Shown here piece after piece: positions 31,190 to 34,814 of a stretch of DNA of 34,814 nt. The number at the start of each line of letters is the position of its first letter. Within the stretch, counting starts at the first letter, position 1. The notes beneath the pieces are model-generated. The model was not told the DNA's origin, did not search any database, and saw nothing but the letters and a program-made list of their open reading frames with translations. Made by a program: the position numbers and the translations under genes. The stretch comes from an uncultured Oscillospiraceae bacterium. Its GTDB lineage: Bacteria > Bacillota > Clostridia > Oscillospirales > Ruminococcaceae. Where the stretch lies: the NCBI GenBank assembly GCA_900543705.1, contig UQSL01000014.1, positions 1 through 34,814 on the forward strand, written 5' to 3'.

Positions 31190-32140
31190 TTATATAAGAG
31201 AAAAGGTTTTGAGCAGGAACGTCCCAAGAAAAATGGCAAAGGGGGAGAAAAAGGTGGTCAGCAGGACAATTTGTCCGCATAATTCCTCATCGCTGTGCAT
31301 GTTCTTTGCCATCACATAGCTGGAAACCGCAGTGGAAGCACAAAAAAGAACAAACACCGCACCGAGCTGAGGTCCGCGGAACCCGAGCAGGACAGCCAAC
31401 GGTACAAAGATAAGCGGGGAGACAATCAGCTTGAAAAAGGTGGCCGTACCGGATATTTTGATATTGCCCCATGCCTTTTCAAAGTCAAACTGGCCTCCAA
31501 GTGCCAACATAGCAATCGGTGTGGCAAGGTCTGCGAGGTATCCGACGGATTTTGTGACCATGGTCGGTAGCGGGATGTGGAATCCTGCTGTGATAAGACC
31601 AAGCATACAGCCGATGATGAGGGGGTTTTTCAAAATATCCAGCAAAAGTTTTTTAAAGTCGATTTTCTGCTTGTGCTGCTCCGGGGAATACAGAGTAAAG
31701 ATAACGACAGCGAGAATGTTATAAAGCGGGACGACAAAGGGGAGCAGCAGCGCAGCCGGCGTGGCCCCTTCTTCACCGAGGATGTTAATGGCAAGTGGTA
31801 GGCCGATGATTGCATAGTTGCTGCGGTAGACACAGTGGATAAAAGCACCCTGCTGTTTTCTGTCTTTAATAAAATGGGGGACAATCAGGGCGCAAAGTAA
31901 AACGATAATCAGTGTACCTGCAACGGCATATCCGATTAGTTTAGGCTGAAAGCTTTTTTTAAGGTCAATCTGATAGATTTGGCGAAACAACAGGCAGGGT
32001 AGTGCGAATTGAAAACCAATCTTGGTGCTAATATCCACAAAATTGTCATTGATGACCTGTTTTCTGCGAAGGAAATACCCGAGGGCGACAATGAGGAAAA
32101 CCGGAAATACGGCGTTAATACTGAACAATAGATTTTCCAT
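31190..32140 (-). CDS. AEC-family auxin efflux carrier-like permease
   Basis: A 316-residue integral membrane protein with about ten helices in two halves, matching the AEC (auxin efflux carrier/malate permease) family, secondary transporters of organic anions such as malate or malonate. Typical points are the N-terminal FPVFLIVALGYFLRRKQVI segment, GFQFALPCLLF, the middle RSNYAIIGLPLA helix, LATPIAMLALGG and the FCASTAVSSYVMAKNM helix near the end. The substrate is unknown. The ATG at 32140 is chosen because AGGGAG lies nine bases upstream; an in-frame ATG at 32164 lies on the far side of that site. It is transcribed away from dnaX, and a likely TATAAT for it is at 32194-32199 on the minus strand. 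Confidence 0.93.
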   Translation of the reverse strand: MENLLFSINAVFPVFLIVALGYFLRRKQVINDNFVDISTKIGFQFALPCLLFRQIYQIDLKKSFQPKLIGYAVAGTLIIVLLCALIVPHFIKDRKQQGAFIHCVYRSNYAIIGLPLAINILGEEGATPAALLLPFVVPLYNILAVVIFTLYSPEQHKQKIDFKKLLLDILKNPLIIGCMLGLITAGFHIPLPTMVTKSVGYLADLATPIAMLALGGQFDFEKAWGNIKISGTATFFKLIVSPLIFVPLAVLLGFRGPQLGAVFVLFCASTAVSSYVMAKNMHSDEELCGQIVLLTTFFSPFAIFLGTFLLKTFSLI

Positions 32141-32193
32141 ATTATCGACTCCCTTGATTACCATGATTCTTAAAGTGTTGGTACAATCATTTT

Positions 32194-32222
32194 ATTATAC
32201 CATTCAATATGCCGAAAGGAAA
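32194..32222 (-). promoter_or_regulatory. Likely promoter of the AEC permease
   Basis: In minus-strand reading TTTCCT, a 17-bp spacer and a perfect TATAAT (32194-32199) lie about 54 bases before the permease start. The -35 box is weak. Nothing else is seen between this and the SRP RNA promoter. Confidence 0.5.
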
Positions 32223-32284
32223 TCCCGGATTTCTGAAAGCGGTGGAAAGCTTTTTATCAGATTAGTCAGTTCAAGAATTAGATA

Positions 32285-32313
32285 TTGCTTTTTGAGGGAA
32301 AATATCGTATAAT
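32285..32313 (+). promoter_or_regulatory. Promoter of the SRP RNA (and possibly dnaX)
   Basis: TTGCTT (32285-32290), a 17-bp spacer and a perfect TATAAT (32308-32313) predict a start near 32320, about 26 nt before the SRP RNA fold begins. A small hairpin GCTC/GAGC (around 32320-32332) lies in this 5' extension. Confidence 0.7.
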
Positions 32314-32345
32314 AAAAAGGCTCGATTTGAGCGGCATATTTTTGG

Positions 32346-32541
32346 TTACAAAAGGCAGGAACAGCGTGTCCTTTCCCATGCGGATGTACGGATCCTGTGC
32401 GACAGAACGCCGTGAACCATGTCAGGTGGGGAACCAAGCAGCATTAAGCGGTTTCTTCTGTGCGCCGCAGCCAATCTGTACGTCCGTGTGGTAAAGCACA
32501 TGCGGCACTTAACGCTCCAATTAAGTGACCTGCCTTTTTGT
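32346..32541 (+). ncRNA. ffs: Signal recognition particle RNA, long form with Alu-type helices
   Basis: SRP RNA binds Ffh to target membrane and secreted proteins co-translationally. The conserved domain IV lies at 32413-32449: GTGAACCATGTCAGG, a GGGGAACC loop region and AAGCAGCATTAAG. The long helix is supported by pairing of 32381-32393 with 32474-32486 (13 pairs, two G.U). AAAAGGCAGG (32350-32359) pairs with CCTGCCTTTT (32529-32538), closing the molecule, and an extra hairpin CACTTAA/TTAAGTG near the 3' end fits the Alu-like domain found in Firmicutes. T-rich sequence follows, so the closing stem doubles as terminator. The 5' end is uncertain, since the promoter predicts a start near 32320. 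Position ahead of dnaX is as in Bacillus. Confidence 0.93.
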
Positions 32542-32615
32542 TATATCTGTTTTTATGGGGCATTCAATAAAAAGTTCGGAAAGCCATACCAAGCGACAGA
32601 AAAGAAGGTGATGGA

Positions 32616-34274
32616 ATGTATTATGCGCTTTATCGCAAATACCGTCCCCGTGTGTTTGAGGATGTAATTGGACAGGATCACATTACACAGACTTTAAAAA
32701 ATGAAGTGGAACACGGTCACACGGCACATTCCTATCTGTTCACCGGCTCCCGCGGAACGGGAAAGACCACCTGTGCGAGGATTCTCGCGAAAGCTGTCAA
32801 CTGTGAGCACCCGATAAACGGGGATCCCTGTCTGACCTGTGACACCTGCCGCGCCATTGAAGAGGGCTCTGTTCTGGACATTGTAGAAATTGACGCCGCA
32901 TCCAATAACGGCGTCGATAACATCCGTGATTTAAAAGAAGAAGCAAATTTCATGCCCGCCTCTGCAAAGATGCGCGTTTATATCATCGATGAGGTACATA
33001 TGCTCAGTGCCGGCGCATTCAACGCCCTGCTGAAAATTATGGAGGAACCTCCGGAACATGTGATGTTCATCCTTGCCACGACTGAGGCGCACAAGGTTTT
33101 GCCGACGATTATTTCCCGTTGTCAGCGCTTTGATTTTCATCGGGTCGATACGCAGGTAATTGCGGATTATCTACTCTCCATCGCGGCAAAAGAAGGGGTT
33201 GCCCTTGAGAAGGAAGCGGCATTGACGATTGCGGCACTTGCTGACGGCGGTGTGCGCGACGCGATGTCCCTGCTTGACCAGTGTATATCTAAATCCAGTG
33301 ACATTACCGTCGAAACAGTCCGCGATTCCGCGGGCTTGATTTCTGACGATTATCTCTTTACTTTGTCGGAACAAATATCTGCCCATAAAGCGAACGACGT
33401 GTTTGCTACCGTGGCAGAGCTAAGCGGAAAATCTCTTGATCCTGCCAGATTGTGCGAGCAACTTATCAGCCATTATCGCTGCTTGATGCTAATAAAATCA
33501 GGATGTGCCTCGTTACAACTCCTCTCCTGTCTTCCGCAGGAATATGAGCGGTACAAACAGGCGGCATCCGCGCTTTCCATGGCGGAAATTTTGAATATCC
33601 TGCGGTTGCTTCAGGATGCACTCGACCGTTTGGGGCGGGTGCAAAACCGCAGGCTGGAACTGGAAATGTGCCTGTTAAAATGCGCTTCTCCTCAGCTTGA
33701 CACCTCGGCGGATACATTATTGTCCCGGATTGAACGGCTGGAAGGAAAAATTGCTTCTGGATACATTTCAGTAGCTCCAACTATAGCTTCTGCAGGGACA
33801 AACATGCAGGAGGAAATCCCACCATCAGCTTCTGCTGTGCGGGATGATACAGAGCAGCCGGAGGATCTTTCTCACAATCCACCGGTACATCCATTGGGGC
33901 AGATTCCGGTAAACAGTGCTCCTGTATATGAACAGGCCAAACCGATTCCTCAATGGAATGACATCTTAAGTATTCTTTCCAGAACGAATCCGGCACTGGT
34001 TGGGGCTCTTTCCGGTTCCAACGCCTATCTTTCCGGAGATTTTGTCTTAATAGACTTTAAATCCCCGTTGTTTTCCAAAATTATCCGGGAGGACTCCTTT
34101 GCCAAGGAAACTCTCCGCGGTGCAATTTCCCAGGTGCTTGGGCGCTCCTATCGCTTGGGGCCGTATAAGCCTCCGATATGTCAGGAGCCTGTATCCAATA
34201 TGGTACAAAATAATCCCGTTGAGGAATTGCTCAAAAAAGCAAGGGATAGCGGGATTGAGGTCATCGAAAAATAA
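32616..34274 (+). CDS. dnaX: DNA polymerase III tau/gamma subunit
   Basis: DnaX is the AAA+ core of the clamp loader that places the beta clamp on DNA. The 552 residues begin YYALYRKYRPRVFEDVIGQ. Walker A is GSRGTGKT (44-51), the zinc-binding cysteines are C63, C72, C75 and C78, Walker B is IIDEVH with D125/E126, and the SRC sensor is at 167-169. Domain III follows to about 370, then a variable Ser/Pro-rich linker and a C-terminal domain. No A-rich slippery site for a programmed gamma frameshift was found in the linker; the only A6 run lies 14 codons from the end. The start has AAGGTG upstream. It heads the dnaX-ybaB-recR operon. Confidence 0.96.
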   Translation: MYYALYRKYRPRVFEDVIGQDHITQTLKNEVEHGHTAHSYLFTGSRGTGKTTCARILAKAVNCEHPINGDPCLTCDTCRAIEEGSVLDIVEIDAASNNGVDNIRDLKEEANFMPASAKMRVYIIDEVHMLSAGAFNALLKIMEEPPEHVMFILATTEAHKVLPTIISRCQRFDFHRVDTQVIADYLLSIAAKEGVALEKEAALTIAALADGGVRDAMSLLDQCISKSSDITVETVRDSAGLISDDYLFTLSEQISAHKANDVFATVAELSGKSLDPARLCEQLISHYRCLMLIKSGCASLQLLSCLPQEYERYKQAASALSMAEILNILRLLQDALDRLGRVQNRRLELEMCLLKCASPQLDTSADTLLSRIERLEGKIASGYISVAPTIASAGTNMQEEIPPSASAVRDDTEQPEDLSHNPPVHPLGQIPVNSAPVYEQAKPIPQWNDILSILSRTNPALVGALSGSNAYLSGDFVLIDFKSPLFSKIIREDSFAKETLRGAISQVLGRSYRLGPYKPPICQEPVSNMVQNNPVEELLKKARDSGIEVIEK

Positions 34275-34389
34275 CCCAAATTGTATGTTCTGATTTCATT
34301 GCTGACAAAAAACAGCGGTTACCTGCTGTTTGCTTCCGGAAGTATTTTCGGAGGGATATAAGGACAAGATAAATGGAGGTTTTGTGAAT

Positions 34390-34737
34390 ATGAAAGCAAG
34401 ATTGCCGAAGGGAATGGGCGGCGGCCCTCAGAATATGGCGAGTATGTTAAAGCAGGCTCAGAAGATGCAGGAGGAGATGGAAGCCAAAAAGACGGAGATT
34501 GAAAACCGCGACTTTACCGCTACTGTCGGCGGCGGAGCAGTGGAAGTTGTGATGAGCGGAAAAAAGGAAATCAAAAACCTGACCATCAAACCGGAGGTTG
34601 TCGACCCGGATGATATCGAAATGCTGCAGGATTTGGTGATTGCGGCTGTTAACGAGGTCATCCGTACTGTGGAAACGACGATGCAGGAAGAAATCGACAA
34701 GGCTACCAACGGGATTTCTATTCCGGGCCTTCTGTAA
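34390..34737 (+). CDS. ybaB: YbaB/EbfC-family nucleoid-associated protein
   Basis: YbaB proteins are small dimeric DNA-binding proteins, nearly always encoded between dnaX and recR. The 115-residue form has a Gly/Met-rich start (MKARLPKGMGGGPQNMASM), then the family helix LKQAQKMQEEMEAKKTEIEN, the GGGAVEVVMSGKKEIKNL strands and IPGLL at the end. GGAGG (34375-34379) lies ten bases ahead of this ATG. In-frame codons further upstream (34330) would add 20 residues that run through the intergenic gap and do not resemble the family. Its role may lie in nucleoid organisation or recombination together with RecR. Confidence 0.95.
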   Translation: MKARLPKGMGGGPQNMASMLKQAQKMQEEMEAKKTEIENRDFTATVGGGAVEVVMSGKKEIKNLTIKPEVVDPDDIEMLQDLVIAAVNEVIRTVETTMQEEIDKATNGISIPGLL

Positions 34738-34755
34738 TCCGGGCAGGGTAATCCA

Positions 34756-34814
34756 ATGGAATACAATGTACTGCCGCTGACCCGGTTGGTGGAGCAGTTT
34801 GAACGCCTGCCGGG
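34756..34814 (+). CDS. recR: Recombination protein RecR, N-terminal fragment at window edge
   Basis: The first 19 codons (MEYNVLPLTRLVEQFERLP) match the start of RecR, which acts with RecF and RecO to load RecA at gaps. LxRLVEQFxRLPG is the typical opening before the helix-hairpin-helix. The gene runs off the window, so domains further on (zinc finger, Toprim) cannot be checked. It lies 18 bases after ybaB, in the usual order. Confidence 0.85.
   Translation, partial: MEYNVLPLTRLVEQFERLP

Noticed and set aside
34229..34240. A6 run near the end of dnaX as a programmed frameshift site
   Set aside because: It lies only about 14 codons from the stop, far from the place where a gamma subunit would be produced.
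1..34814. CRISPR arrays, tRNA or rRNA genes, prophage genes
   Set aside because: No regularly spaced repeats, cloverleaf sequences, rRNA motifs or phage structural genes were noticed.

Overview
The window looks like a chromosomal segment of a low-to-mid GC Firmicute, most probably a Clostridia member of the Oscillospiraceae/Ruminococcaceae type. The grounds are strong AGGAGG-type ribosome sites, sigma-A promoters with 17-bp spacers, a split two-subunit transketolase, SepF/YlmH/DivIVA, a long-form SRP RNA ahead of dnaX, and the order miaB - YlbF-family gene - mutS - mutL - miaA - hfq. No tRNA, rRNA or CRISPR array was seen. All family assignments come from reading motifs; no search was run.

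Layout. 1-1.5 kb: a small Cys-rich protein, a VOC-family protein on the minus strand, and a ~236-bp deletion relic of an IS6-like insertion sequence with both ends and a putative 8-bp target duplication. 1.5-14.6 kb: one long co-directional housekeeping run behind a near-consensus promoter. It carries tRNA modification (miaB, miaA), a RicA/YlbF-like protein with a Cys tail, mismatch repair (mutS, mutL), an Hfq with an altered proximal-face motif, a HlyD-like membrane fusion protein, a PLP-homeostasis protein, sepF, ylmH, divIVA, lspA and an RluA-family pseudouridine synthase. 14.6-19.7 kb: a structured leader with an intrinsic terminator, both transketolase subunits, NADP-type glutamate dehydrogenase, an unrecognised 55-codon gene, ridA and a hotdog thioesterase.

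19.7-31 kb is accessory and partly decaying: a TetR regulator divergent from an NAD-dependent epimerase/dehydratase, an acyl-CoA ligase missing its N-terminal half by a clean in-frame deletion, a zinc-ribbon/pseudokinase/PASTA membrane protein, a broken sugar-phosphate isomerase, two tandem S9 peptidases with matching promoters, a broken MgtC-family gene and an isochorismatase-fold protein without its nucleophilic Cys. 31-34.8 kb: an AEC-family permease on the minus strand, then the conserved SRP RNA - dnaX - ybaB - recR block, with recR cut by the window edge.

I did not find an unmistakable new multi-gene system. The items most worth a second look are the Hfq variant, the pseudokinase with zinc ribbon and PASTA domains, the unrecognised 55-aa gene, the IS6-derived relic, the leader/terminators just upstream of two metabolic genes, and the concentration of internally deleted genes between 21.8 and 30.3 kb.
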